Of a stretch of 64,000 bases of DNA, positions 8,778-17,313 are shown in pieces. The notes under the pieces were generated by a model that was not told where the DNA came from, did no database searches, and saw only the letters and a list, made by a program, of their open reading frames with translations. Made by a program: the position numbers and the translations under genes. Numbering within the stretch: position 1 is the stretch's first letter; the number at the start of each line of letters is the position of its first letter. The stretch lies in the NCBI RefSeq assembly GCF_042466685.1, contig NZ_CP170448.1, forward strand, positions 620,001-684,000. Reading direction: 5' to 3'. Source of the stretch: Vreelandella sp042466685. GTDB lineage: Bacteria > Pseudomonadota > Gammaproteobacteria > Pseudomonadales > Halomonadaceae.

Positions 8778-10772
8778 ATGACCCCTACATCAGCCCAGCA
8801 AACGCTGAAAGACGTATTCGGTTTTGACGACTTTCGTGGCGGCCAGCAGGCGGTGGTGACCAGGGTGTTGGATGGCCACTCCACGGCGGCAATTTTTGCC
8901 ACTGGTGCGGGGAAGTCGCTTTGCTACCAGCTCCCGGCGCTGCATCTGCCGCATCTCACCCTGGTGGTGTCGCCGCTGCTGGCGCTGATGCAGGATCAGC
9001 TCTCTTTTCTAATCCGCCATGGCGTGGCTGCCGCCAGCATTGATTCCACTCAAGACCGCGAAACGACACGCGATGTCATGGAGCGCGCCAAAAGCGGTGA
9101 GCTGAAAATCCTGATGATCTCGGTGGAGCGGCTTAAGAACGAACGTTTTCGCCACTTTCTACGCCAGGTTCAGATATCGCTACTGGTAGTCGATGAAGCC
9201 CACTGCCTCTCCGAGTGGGGGCATAATTTCCGCCCCGATTACCTCAAGTTGCCGGACTACCAGCGCGACTTCGCTATTCCCCAGGTGCTGCTGCTTACCG
9301 CCACGGCAACGCCGACGGTGATTGCCGATATGGGTGAGAAGTTTGCTATCGCGCCCGAGAACGTTATCACTACCGGCTTTTACCGCCCCAATCTTGAGCT
9401 GCTGGTGGCGCCCGCCATGGAGGATCGCCAACAGCAGTTGATTGAGTGGCTGAAGCCGCAGATGCAGCCGGGGCGCGCAGCACCAACGATTATCTATGTC
9501 ACCTTGCAGCAAACCGCCGAGCGAGTGGCGAAAGGGTTGGTGGCCCAGGGCATTGCGGCCCAGGCCTACCACGCCGGGTTAGATTCACAACGGCGGGATG
9601 AGATCCAGCGCCAGTTTATGGGCGGTGAGTCGCCCTGCATTGTGGCGACTATCGCCTTTGGGATGGGCATCGATAAGGGCGATATTCGCAACGTGGTGCA
9701 CTATGACCTGCCCAAATCCATCGAGAACTACAGCCAGGAGATCGGACGGGCGGGTCGCGACGGCCTGCCTTCCACCTGCCTGACCATGGCCGGGCGGGAT
9801 GGCCTGCGGGTGTTGGAAAACTTCGTTTACGGTGATACCCCCGAGTACGCAGGCATCTATCGCTTGCTGGGAGAGATCGCTGCGGCGGGCAATGCACCGG
9901 ATCGCCAGTGGGAGGTGCTGCTCAACACGCTTTCCCGAGATACCAATATCCGCCCGCTGCCGCTGAAAACGCTGCTGGTGCGGCTGGAGATGCAGGGCAT
10001 TATCGCCCCGCGCTTTGCGTTTCTCGCCGAGTATCGGCTGCGCTATCACATCGAACCAGAGGCCCTGGTGGATCGCTTTCAAGGCGAGCGGGCGGCCTTT
10101 GTGCGTTTGTTGGTCGATAACATTCCCATCGCCCGTACCTGGGGAACGGTGGACTTTGAGCGTTTGCACAGTGCGGGGCAGGCCCAGCAGATCGACGCTT
10201 CCCGTGCCCGAGTGATCACTGCCCTAGAGTACTTTCAGGACAAAGGCTGGCTGACCCTGGAAGGCAAGCGGATGACCGATGTTTACGAGGTGTGTTATGC
10301 CAGTTTTGCTATTGAAACGCTGGCGAGCCAGCTGTATGAAGACTGCCTAAAGCGTGAACGTGTTGAGATCGAGCGGCTTCAGGCCATGCTGGCGCTGTTT
10401 GAGTCGGAGAGCTGCCTAACACGGCGGCTGGCCGAGCACTTTGGCGATAGCACGTTTAATGCCCCCCTTCAGAGTGAGGAGGGCCGCTGTGGCCACTGCT
10501 CGGTATGTTACGGCCACCCGGTAAAACTACCGGATGCACCTCCACAACCCGAATTAACGGCGGCTGATTTTCAACGCTACGCAACGCCGCTGATTGAGCG
10601 CCACACCGAACAGTTTGGCCAGCCACCTAATGCACAGCGGCTGGCGCACTTCCTGTGCGGTTTAACCATGCCGATCTTCACCCCACTCAAAGCCCGCAGT
10701 CTTAATGGCTTCGCGGTCTTTGAGCAGCGCGCCTATCCTGAAGTGCGCCAGTGGGCGGAGGCAATGCTGTAG
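8778..10772 (+). CDS. RecQ-family ATP-dependent DNA helicase (non-canonical)
   Basis: The 664-residue protein has the RecQ helicase core: motif I ATGAGKSLCYQLPAL (about 42-56), motif II VVDEAHCLSEWGHNFRPDY, motif III LTATATP and motif VI QEIGRAGRDG. The C-terminal half differs from E. coli RecQ. It keeps a cysteine pair CGHCSVC near residue 570 in a zinc-binding-like context, but I do not recognise a classical RQC winged helix plus HRDC domain, and the C-terminus ends in a different helical domain. It likely unwinds DNA 3'-5' in repair. Whether it replaces recQ or is an extra paralogue cannot be told here. Confidence 0.85.
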   Translation: MTPTSAQQTLKDVFGFDDFRGGQQAVVTRVLDGHSTAAIFATGAGKSLCYQLPALHLPHLTLVVSPLLALMQDQLSFLIRHGVAAASIDSTQDRETTRDVMERAKSGELKILMISVERLKNERFRHFLRQVQISLLVVDEAHCLSEWGHNFRPDYLKLPDYQRDFAIPQVLLLTATATPTVIADMGEKFAIAPENVITTGFYRPNLELLVAPAMEDRQQQLIEWLKPQMQPGRAAPTIIYVTLQQTAERVAKGLVAQGIAAQAYHAGLDSQRRDEIQRQFMGGESPCIVATIAFGMGIDKGDIRNVVHYDLPKSIENYSQEIGRAGRDGLPSTCLTMAGRDGLRVLENFVYGDTPEYAGIYRLLGEIAAAGNAPDRQWEVLLNTLSRDTNIRPLPLKTLLVRLEMQGIIAPRFAFLAEYRLRYHIEPEALVDRFQGERAAFVRLLVDNIPIARTWGTVDFERLHSAGQAQQIDASRARVITALEYFQDKGWLTLEGKRMTDVYEVCYASFAIETLASQLYEDCLKRERVEIERLQAMLALFESESCLTRRLAEHFGDSTFNAPLQSEEGRCGHCSVCYGHPVKLPDAPPQPELTAADFQRYATPLIERHTEQFGQPPNAQRLAHFLCGLTMPIFTPLKARSLNGFAVFEQRAYPEVRQWAEAML

Positions 10773-10781
10773 CGAGTAGCC

Positions 10782-12203
10782 CTAGGGCAATACTGCTGAA
10801 CTGAGCTTCAAATGAAGCAGCTCAGCGGCACTTCTGCCCGCTACAGCCCCCAGCACCACAGCGCTCAGCAGCCCATTGCCCGAAAGGTAGCCGCTGTCGT
10901 TGGAGCCTGAAACACCGCGAGCAGCACCGCCTGCGGCGAATATGTTGGGCAGCGCCTGGCCTTGGGTATTGAGTACTCGTGCGGTGCGATTTACCTCTAA
11001 ACCACCCTGGGTATGAAACAGCGCGCCGGTCACACGAATAGCGTAGTAGGGTGGCTTGAGTAGGTTCACCGCCTCAAAACGGCGGCCAAACGCATCCGCC
11101 GTTTGCTGTTCGGCATGCTGCTGCATCGTTGTGAAAGTAGCCTGCAGTGTGGCGAGTGGCAGGCTCAAGCCAGTCGCCATCTCTTCAAGGCTGGCAAAGC
11201 TTCGCACCGCGCCGCTCTCCTGGGCATTACGGTAATCCTCAAACGCCTGGGCTGACTCATGAATGCGGGCGTCATAAAGGTTCCAGGCAATTTGTTCTGG
11301 CTGGGCCAAGACCTTGGCCGCCTGTTCCGAGTAACCGCCATGCTCGTTGGAGAAGCGCTCGCCGTTTAGATTGACCTGAATGCCGCCCTGCATCATCAGC
11401 GCCCAGCTAATCAAAATCTGATGGGGCGTCGCCAGCGAGCCGTGGCCCTGGCAGGCGCCCAAGTCTTTGGTACTGGCGCCCATGGCTTGACCCCACAGCA
11501 GCGCATCACCTTGATTGCCTTCATGGCCGTAGTAGAGCGCGTGCTTGAGTGTGGGCAGGTAGCGCTCCACCAGGTCAACGTTACCGCCGTAGCCGTTGCA
11601 GGCCAGAATCAACGCATCGCAGCCGATGCTTTCGCGGCTGCCATCTGGGCGCTCCAGAGTGACACCTCTTACGCGCTGGGTGTTATCCACGTGCAAATCC
11701 ACTACCCGTGCCTGGGTCAGAATATCAATGCCTGCCGCTTCGGCAGCATTGAGCAGCGCACCCATCAGCTCTTCGCCGGTGCGCCGTGGCGTGGCGTGCA
11801 TGCGCAGATGGCGGTGGCCTGGGTAGAGAAAGCCTTCTACCAGCTCAAAGGGCACGCCGTGTTGATCCGCTAGCCACTCAATGGTTTGGCCAGATTGACT
11901 GGCGAGTAGCTCAACGATCGCCGGGTCTGCCTCATGCCCATTTTTCTTCTGGATATCTTCCGCCATAGCCTCAGCAGAGTCAGTGACACCTAGCGCATGC
12001 TGAAAACGTGTATTGGCAGCGGGAATAAAGCTTGAAGACATCGCGGTGCTGCCACGTGGGAGCGCGTCGCGCTCCAAAACGGCAAGTTCAACACCGGCTT
12101 CCTGGGCAGCCAGTGCGGCGACTAAGCCACAGGCGCCCGCGCCAATAATCAGCAGCGGTAGGTGGGCATCAAAGCTGTCGTTGTTATAGGGAAGTATCGC
12201 CAT
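10782..12203 (-). CDS. FAD-dependent oxidoreductase of the fumarate reductase/KstD group
   Basis: The 473-residue soluble flavoprotein has an N-terminal FAD site (LLIIGAGACGLVAALAAQEAG, GxGxxG at about 21-26) followed by LERDALPRGSTAMSSSF and a C-terminal FAD closure GGAARGVSGSNDSGYLSGNGL. The fold is that of fumarate reductase or ketosteroid-dehydrogenase-like enzymes, which reduce or oxidise a C-C bond next to a carbonyl. There is no heme or Tat signal, so electrons must come from another donor. It is the last gene of a six-gene operon and overlaps the upstream hydrolase stop by one base. The likely role is reduction or desaturation of a pathway intermediate; the substrate is unknown. Confidence 0.82.
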   Translation of the reverse strand: MAILPYNNDSFDAHLPLLIIGAGACGLVAALAAQEAGVELAVLERDALPRGSTAMSSSFIPAANTRFQHALGVTDSAEAMAEDIQKKNGHEADPAIVELLASQSGQTIEWLADQHGVPFELVEGFLYPGHRHLRMHATPRRTGEELMGALLNAAEAAGIDILTQARVVDLHVDNTQRVRGVTLERPDGSRESIGCDALILACNGYGGNVDLVERYLPTLKHALYYGHEGNQGDALLWGQAMGASTKDLGACQGHGSLATPHQILISWALMMQGGIQVNLNGERFSNEHGGYSEQAAKVLAQPEQIAWNLYDARIHESAQAFEDYRNAQESGAVRSFASLEEMATGLSLPLATLQATFTTMQQHAEQQTADAFGRRFEAVNLLKPPYYAIRVTGALFHTQGGLEVNRTARVLNTQGQALPNIFAAGGAARGVSGSNDSGYLSGNGLLSAVVLGAVAGRSAAELLHLKLSSAVLP

Positions 12204-13135
12204 TACGCCTGCTCCGCTGCATGATGAAATGCATCAAGAATCTCGCCTGCCGGGGCCTGCCATACCTCAGAGTGGCCACTGATATGGGCCAGCACTTCTT
12301 CCAAACAGGCAATGCGGTGGGGCTGGCCCACCAGCCAGGGGTGCAGGTTTAGGGCAAACAGGCGGCCACCCTGTTCGCGGGACTCTTTGAGCAGAAAATC
12401 GAAGGCGTCTTTTACCTGGGTTACCCAGGAGTCTTCCGAGTGCAGGTTCTGGCCAATCACAAACTGGTCTTCGATCTCAGTGGCCAATGGCATCATGGAT
12501 AGGCTGCCCTCCGTAGTGCTGCAAACATAGGGCATATCGTCGTTGACCCAGTCGGCGCAGTACTCAATGCCGTTTTCTGCTAGCAGGTCAGGGGTGTTGA
12601 AGCTCTGGTGTTTGGCCGGGCTTAGCCAGCCGCGAACAGGCTGGCCGGTAACGCGCCGCAGGGTCTCAACGGAGCGCTTGACCAGCTCGGCCTCCTCTTC
12701 AATCGGCTGGCCGCCGTAGTGTAGATGATCCATATTCCAGCCGTGGGCGATAAATTCACCGCCATGCTCTTTCAAGCGCTGCACCAAATAGGGCGTCTGC
12801 TCCGCCAACTGCGCGTTGATCGCGAAGGTGGGCGTGATGTTGTGCACCGCCAGCGCTTTGAGCACGCGATAGATTCCCACTCGGTTGCCGTAATCCCGCA
12901 GCGAGAAGTGGCGCAGGTCCGGGTAGGGCATGGTCATGCCGTTAGGCACTTTAAACGGCTTGCCGCGCTGGTTAAGCGGGTAGAACTGCAGCGAGATATT
13001 GATCCATACCGCCAGGGTTTTGCCCTCGGGCCAGGTGACCGGTGGGCGTTCGCTCAGCATCGACCACGCATAGCGCTCATGGTCGTAGCCGTGGCGGCGT
13101 AAAGGGTAGTCGAGATAGTCATCATTAAGCGCCAT
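12203..13135 (-). CDS. PuuE-like polysaccharide-deacetylase-fold hydrolase, second copy
   Basis: The 310-residue protein belongs to the NodB/CE4-fold group near PuuE allantoinase, whose members open cyclic amides rather than deacetylate sugars. Support: WPEGKTLAVWINISLQFYPL near the N-terminus, RDYGNRVGIYRVLKAL (about 80-95) and EFIAHGWNMDHLHYGG with the conserved HGW at about 131-133. There is no signal peptide, so it acts in the cytoplasm, unlike cell-wall deacetylases. The start at 13135 is chosen by GGGGTAACGCT just upstream and by the 4-bp gap to the preceding paralogue; the longer reading overlaps it by 149 bp. It may act as a partner or as a second ring-opening enzyme. Confidence 0.82.
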   Translation of the reverse strand: MALNDDYLDYPLRRHGYDHERYAWSMLSERPPVTWPEGKTLAVWINISLQFYPLNQRGKPFKVPNGMTMPYPDLRHFSLRDYGNRVGIYRVLKALAVHNITPTFAINAQLAEQTPYLVQRLKEHGGEFIAHGWNMDHLHYGGQPIEEEAELVKRSVETLRRVTGQPVRGWLSPAKHQSFNTPDLLAENGIEYCADWVNDDMPYVCSTTEGSLSMMPLATEIEDQFVIGQNLHSEDSWVTQVKDAFDFLLKESREQGGRLFALNLHPWLVGQPHRIACLEEVLAHISGHSEVWQAPAGEILDAFHHAAEQA

Positions 13136-13139
13136 AGCG

Positions 13140-14093
13140 TTACCCCTGTTTGCCTGGAGTGGCGGCCTGGGCCGCGATACTGTCGAGTGCGGCGTCGTAA
13201 TAGTTGGCCAGATAGTAGTCGGCAATCTCGCGGCCGGTGGCGACCCACACATCCGGATGGCCGGTAATGTACTCAAGCGCCTCTTCAAACGCCTTGATCC
13301 GGTGCGGACAGCTCACCTGATAGTTGTGAGTAGGGATGCACATGACGGTGCCGGACTCGGCGCCTTCGGCATATAGACGGTCAAAGTGGCGCTTGAGCAT
13401 GGTGGCGTACTGGCGCGGCTCTACCTTGTTCACGGCGTAGACGATGGTGTCGTTCATCTCCAGCGAGTAGGGCATGGAGATAAACCGCTTGCCGGAGCGC
13501 ACGCTGATTGGCGTAGGCTGGTCATCGTGGAATAGATCACAGGTGTAAATCCCGCCTTTGTCGCCGAATAACTCTTCACCTACCTCGGCAAACAGATCCA
13601 GGGTGCGCTCCGAGTGGGAGAGCGCAGGGGCCAGATAGCCCGCGCAGGTCTGGCCGGTGTGGCGGTGAATGGTTTCCATACTGTCACGGATCATCGCCCG
13701 CTCTTGGGCTTCGCTGAGGCCGTAGGTGTAGCGGGTGTTGTAGATGCCGTGGCTGAAGAACTCCCAGTCGCGCTCTTTGCACATCTGGATAATCTCGGGG
13801 TGGTGCTCGCAGAGCGCCACGGAAAGCGACACCGAGCCGCGAATGCCGTACTTCTCCAGCAGGGCCATTTGACGCTGGTGGCCAACCCGGTTGCCGTAAT
13901 CGCGAATGCTGTAGCCGGGCACCGATGGGTGCGGATGCGGCCAGGGACTACGCTGTGGATTCTGCGGGGGATCAAGCTCGTAGTATTCGATATTGGGTGC
14001 GACCCAAAAGGCCACCTTGGCGCCCCCGGGCCACTCGATTTTGGGCCGCTGGTCGTAGGCCCAGTAGTCGTAAACGCCTAATGACTCTTTCAT
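13140..14093 (-). CDS. PuuE-like polysaccharide-deacetylase-fold hydrolase, first copy
   Basis: The 317-residue paralogue of the next gene shares the order WPGGAKVAFWVAPNIEYYEL, SIRDYGNRVGHQRQMALLEKYGI (about 62-84) and EFFSHGIYNTRYTYG (about 111-125). The tryptophan of the HGW motif is replaced (HGI). It has no signal peptide. Known cytoplasmic relatives such as PuuE hydrolyse cyclic ureides, and I recall cyclic imidases in this fold, so opening of an imide or lactam ring is a fair inference. The tandem but diverged pair suggests a heteromeric enzyme or two successive hydrolyses. Confidence 0.82.
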   Translation of the reverse strand: MKESLGVYDYWAYDQRPKIEWPGGAKVAFWVAPNIEYYELDPPQNPQRSPWPHPHPSVPGYSIRDYGNRVGHQRQMALLEKYGIRGSVSLSVALCEHHPEIIQMCKERDWEFFSHGIYNTRYTYGLSEAQERAMIRDSMETIHRHTGQTCAGYLAPALSHSERTLDLFAEVGEELFGDKGGIYTCDLFHDDQPTPISVRSGKRFISMPYSLEMNDTIVYAVNKVEPRQYATMLKRHFDRLYAEGAESGTVMCIPTHNYQVSCPHRIKAFEEALEYITGHPDVWVATGREIADYYLANYYDAALDSIAAQAATPGKQG

Positions 14094-14132
14094 AACCGGC
14101 TCCTCTTAAGCTTAGCGGTGGTTTGTGATGTC

Positions 14133-14798
14133 TCAGGCGTTGCCATTCAGCCACGCGAGTACATCGGCAACCGGCAGCACGTCAGCATATTTAAGGTGCA
14201 GGTCGGTGAGGTTGGCGTAGTGGTAGCTCTCATGTTTATCCGCTACACACTCCATGGGCACGATAGTGCGGTAGCCCCGGGAGAGGCTCTCCACGGCGGT
14301 GGCGCGGATACAGCCAGAGGTGGAACCACCGGTAATAATCACCGTGTCGACCTGGTGCCACACCAGCAGCGACTGCAGCGGCGTTTCAAAAAATGCCGAG
14401 GGCATGCGCTTGGTGTAGATCACATCGCGGCCGTGGTCGATGTCGCAGCGCTCATCGAACTCGGCGCGCTCAGAGCCGTACTTGATGTTCTGCAGTGAAT
14501 CCGGCGTATCGGTACGCGTACCCCACACTCCTGCGTCTTCGGCAGAGTCCAAAAAAGCCACATGAGTCCAGACCACCGGCCAGCCTTTTTCTCGAAAACC
14601 GCGGGCCAGTTGGTTGGTGTACTCCAACTGTTTGGGATCGGTTTCGTAGGCAGTTTTAAAGAGATCGGTACGGGTATAGGCCTTTTGCGGGTCAACGTTC
14701 ACCAGCACCGCTTTATTGCCGAAGCCAAACGGCACCCGCTGGGGGTTGGCCATAACGTCGTTAAAAATCTCTTTCGCCGTTTTGTCGGTGGTCTGCAT
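14133..14798 (-). CDS. Isochorismatase-fold amidohydrolase (N-carbamoylsarcosine/maleamate amidase-like)
   Basis: The 221-residue protein has the cysteine-hydrolase triad of this fold: Asp36 in LVNVDPQKAY, Lys130 in IYTKRMPSAFFET and Cys163 in GGSTSGCIRATAV. The STSGCIRATA block resembles N-carbamoylsarcosine amidase and maleamate amidase more than isochorismatases that make siderophores. It would hydrolyse a linear amide or carbamoyl group, releasing ammonia. A CAGGAG site precedes the ATG. The neighbouring ring-opening-type hydrolases make a half-amide a plausible substrate. Confidence 0.85.
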   Translation of the reverse strand: MQTTDKTAKEIFNDVMANPQRVPFGFGNKAVLVNVDPQKAYTRTDLFKTAYETDPKQLEYTNQLARGFREKGWPVVWTHVAFLDSAEDAGVWGTRTDTPDSLQNIKYGSERAEFDERCDIDHGRDVIYTKRMPSAFFETPLQSLLVWHQVDTVIITGGSTSGCIRATAVESLSRGYRTIVPMECVADKHESYHYANLTDLHLKYADVLPVADVLAWLNGNA

Positions 14799-14855
14799 CG
14801 TCGTCTCCTGAAATTGCTTATTTATAAATCATCGGCACACGTTGAGAAGCGAGCG

Positions 14856-15773
14856 TTAGCGATTGTCGTACTGCTCGCCAAGCTCCAGCATCGCTTGAGT
14901 GCCTAAGTAGTCGTTAAGCTGTTTGAAATCGAGCATCTGGTCGCGAAAGGCGTCGGTGGTGCCGTCCTGCTTCAGGGTGGCAAAGAAGCGACTGGCCATA
15001 TGAGTAATCGCCCGTACCAGCGCGCCGGGGAAAATCACCAGCGAGAAGCCAAGGTCTTCCAGGGCCTGGGCGTTCTGCAGCGGGGTATCGCCGCCTTCGA
15101 CCATATTAGCCATGATGGGCACCTTGCCTTTGAACTGGGTCATGATTTTGCTGATATCTTCGTCGCTACGGATACCTTCGATAAACAGCATATCCACGCC
15201 CGCTTCATAATAGGCCTGGGCGCGCTCAATGGCGCTGTCGGTGCCTTCCACGCCAAGTGCATCAGTACGGCCAATAATCAGCGTGCTGTCGCTTTCACGG
15301 GCGTCCAGGGCGGCATGTAGCTTGCCCACCATTTCGCTTTTGGAGACCAGGGTTTTACCGCGCAGGTGACCGCAGCGCTTGGGATAGGTTTGATCTTCCA
15401 ACTGAATGGCGTTGGCGCCCGAACGCTCCAGCAAGCGCACGCTGCGCATCACGTTCATGGCGTTGCCAAAGCCAGTATCACAATCCACCACCACGGATAA
15501 GTGGGTGCGTTCGCGAATATGTGACATCGCAGTGCAAATTTCGGTAATGCTGAGTAGGCCAATATCTGGCCGCCCCAGCTGGGTATAGGCCAGGCTGGCA
15601 CCGGAAAGGTAGACCGTATCGAAGCCTGCCTGCTCGGCAAGTGAAGCGCCAAGGGCGTCAAACACGCCGGGGGCGACGACAATAGAGCTTTCCTGCAACT
15701 GCTGTTTAAGCTGGCTGCGCCGGTGTGAAACTTGCTGTGATGTCTGGCTGGAAACGCTGTGTTGGCGTGTCAT
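14856..15773 (-). CDS. Isocitrate lyase/PEP mutase-family lyase
   Basis: The 305-residue TIM-barrel protein has the Mg-binding and catalytic features of the family: SGASLAYTQLGRPD (about 57-70), VVDCDTGFGN (95-104), QLEDQ (124-128) and KRCGH (132-136) with the catalytic-type Cys134. The cysteine separates it from PEP mutases and fits C-C lyases such as 2-methylisocitrate lyase and 2,3-dimethylmalate lyase. No prpC or prpD lies nearby, so the methylcitrate cycle is unlikely. Beside a LeuCD-type hydro-lyase, the likely job is cleavage of a substituted malate into pyruvate or glyoxylate plus a carboxylate. The product is inferred, not seen. Confidence 0.85.
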   Translation of the reverse strand: MTRQHSVSSQTSQQVSHRRSQLKQQLQESSIVVAPGVFDALGASLAEQAGFDTVYLSGASLAYTQLGRPDIGLLSITEICTAMSHIRERTHLSVVVDCDTGFGNAMNVMRSVRLLERSGANAIQLEDQTYPKRCGHLRGKTLVSKSEMVGKLHAALDARESDSTLIIGRTDALGVEGTDSAIERAQAYYEAGVDMLFIEGIRSDEDISKIMTQFKGKVPIMANMVEGGDTPLQNAQALEDLGFSLVIFPGALVRAITHMASRFFATLKQDGTTDAFRDQMLDFKQLNDYLGTQAMLELGEQYDNR

Positions 15774-15826
15774 AAAGATCTCGTCACTTTAGGAAAAAGG
15801 GGAGTAGGAAAACATGAGCAGTGGCT

Positions 15827-16246
15827 TCAGATGTTAGCGGTGACTGGCTGTTCTAACGCCAAGTCGTTCCACACATCCTGGCGGGTAATCAGGCCATCGG
15901 TGAGTTCAAAGCGGTCAATAAAGCGCACGCAGGTTGAGGTAGTGCCATCCAGCCACTCCACGGTGAGTTCGCCGTGGCAAAACACGACTATTACAGAACC
16001 AGCGCATTGGCTTGGGTAGTTGCACAGGTCTACTGCGTGAAGCGTTTTATTTACCCTGCGGTAGCGGTTTTGGGCCCACTCCACGACCTCACTTAACCGT
16101 TGCATGGGCGGCGAGCCGGGGAACTGCATCACGATACCTGCGGCGAGGTATTGCTCAGCGTTAGTCAGGTCGCGAGCTTCCATAGCGCTTAAAAAAGCGC
16201 GTACTAGCTCGACGCTGTGGTCTCTCTCATGGTGGTTTTCCGACAT
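15827..16246 (-). CDS. NTF2/SnoaL-like small protein
   Basis: The 139-residue protein looks like the cone-shaped alpha+beta NTF2-like fold: an N-terminal helix VELVRAFLSAMEARDLTNAEQYLA, then LAAGIVMQFPGSPPMQRLSEVVEWAQ and strands with TCVRFIDRFELTDGLITRQDVWND. Such proteins can be isomerases, hydratases or accessory subunits. It is first in the minus-strand catabolic operon, 53 bp before the lyase gene. Its start faces the gntR promoter region, which holds an operator-like palindrome. The function cannot be named from sequence. Confidence 0.7.
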   Translation of the reverse strand: MSENHHERDHSVELVRAFLSAMEARDLTNAEQYLAAGIVMQFPGSPPMQRLSEVVEWAQNRYRRVNKTLHAVDLCNYPSQCAGSVIVVFCHGELTVEWLDGTTSTCVRFIDRFELTDGLITRQDVWNDLALEQPVTANI

Positions 16247-16374
16247 AGATAACGCTCTACTCTCTGGCTAATCGCTGCTCATCTGAAACCCCACCGCTAG
16301 CGATACTTCTGGGTGCTGGTTCTGTAATAATGGCTTTCAAAGGGCAGTAATTGTGTTATTAGTTGGCTGTCGAT

Positions 16375-16394
16375 ATGTATTATATGTAATACAT
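16375..16394. promoter_or_regulatory. Palindrome ATGTATTA-TATG-TAATACAT, candidate GntR operator
   Basis: Perfect 8-bp arms around a 4-base spacer lie in the 221-bp divergent region between the minus-strand operon and gntR. The core TGTATTA-N4-TAATACA is identical in arms and spacer length to a second site upstream of the leuC-like gene. Paired identical sites around a GntR gene are strong circumstantial evidence for its operators. Confidence 0.72.
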
Positions 16395-16467
16395 TTTTAT
16401 GTCTATTATTATCCCTGCGTCAAGCATGATATGAATTTTTCGAACAACATCCTGAGGAGAGGCGTGG

Positions 16468-17274
16468 ATGAGTGAGGCACAATCCTCCGCGGTGGGGGGC
16501 ACTAAATCACACCGCATCTACCTGCTGCTGAAAGACGCTATTTTGAGTGGACGGCTGCCTGCGGGCAGTAAATTACCCGGCGAAAACAGGCTGGCAGAGC
16601 AGCATGGCGTGTCGCGGGTAACCGTTCGTCGTGCCATGGAGGCGCTGCAGTCGTCAGGCATGGTGGAGCGTAAGGCCGGGGTGGGTACGGTGGTGTTGGA
16701 GCAACCGCTGGACGCCACGGTGATGACCGCCAGCGTGTCTAATCTGATGCCCAATATGGTCAAGATGAGCCAGGCCTCCCAGGTGCGTTTGCTGGAGTTT
16801 GCCTATGTGCTGCCGCCTGAAATGATCCGGGAGCGGCTGGGTATGGCACAGAGCGTAAAAGTTCAGCGCTCGGTGCGGGTGCGCATGGTCGACGATAAGC
16901 CATTTTCGCATCTGGTCACTCACGTGCCTGAATCGATTGCTCTGCACTACAACGAGATGGATTTAGCCAATACACCGCTGTTTGTGCTGCTAGAGCGCAG
17001 TGGGGTAAAGGTCGACCACGCTTCTCAATCGATTTCCGCGACTTTGGCTAGCCATGAAGTGGCGGAGGCGCTGGATGTGGCCGTGGGGTCGCCGCTGATC
17101 TCACTCACCCGTGTGGTGTTTGATGAGCAGGGCCGGGGGGTAGAACATCTGGATGCACTTTACCGTCCGGATCGTTATCGCTTCCAGATAGACCTGGAGC
17201 GTAACGGCGACGATAACTCCCGCTACTGGGAGCCCAAAGTGGGCGGAATGCCCACTAGCGGTAAGGATGGATAG
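16468..17274 (+). CDS. GntR-family regulator with UTRA domain (HutC subfamily)
   Basis: The 268-residue protein has a GntR winged helix (about 15-80: IYLLLKDAILSGRLPAGSKL, then GVSRVTVRRAMEAL) and a C-terminal UTRA ligand-binding domain (about 105-250, with FSHLVTHVPESIALHY and PLISLTRVVFDEQGR). HutC-type proteins usually repress nearby catabolic genes until a pathway metabolite binds. A GAGGAG site precedes the ATG. It lies between the two arms of the locus and is flanked by two matching palindromes, so it very likely controls both arms. Confidence 0.92.
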   Translation: MSEAQSSAVGGTKSHRIYLLLKDAILSGRLPAGSKLPGENRLAEQHGVSRVTVRRAMEALQSSGMVERKAGVGTVVLEQPLDATVMTASVSNLMPNMVKMSQASQVRLLEFAYVLPPEMIRERLGMAQSVKVQRSVRVRMVDDKPFSHLVTHVPESIALHYNEMDLANTPLFVLLERSGVKVDHASQSISATLASHEVAEALDVAVGSPLISLTRVVFDEQGRGVEHLDALYRPDRYRFQIDLERNGDDNSRYWEPKVGGMPTSGKDG

Positions 17275-17295
17275 AGATTTTGCTTATATTTTTAA

Positions 17296-17313
17296 TGTAT
17301 TAAATTTAATACA
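17296..17313. promoter_or_regulatory. Palindrome TGTATTA-AATT-TAATACA, second candidate GntR operator
   Basis: An 18-bp perfect palindrome lies between gntR and the leuC-like gene, about 105 bp before the latter's ATG. It has the same arms and spacer length as the site at 16375-16394. A further lone half-site AATACAT lies at 17331-17337. Confidence 0.72.

Noticed and set aside
9585..10169. 194-codon minus-strand frame inside the RecQ-like gene
   Set aside because: It is a shadow frame of a conserved helicase with no family features.
13136..13288. Upstream extension of the second PuuE-like gene
   Set aside because: It lies in the 3' end of the first copy and lacks family similarity; the start at 13135 has a good ribosome site.
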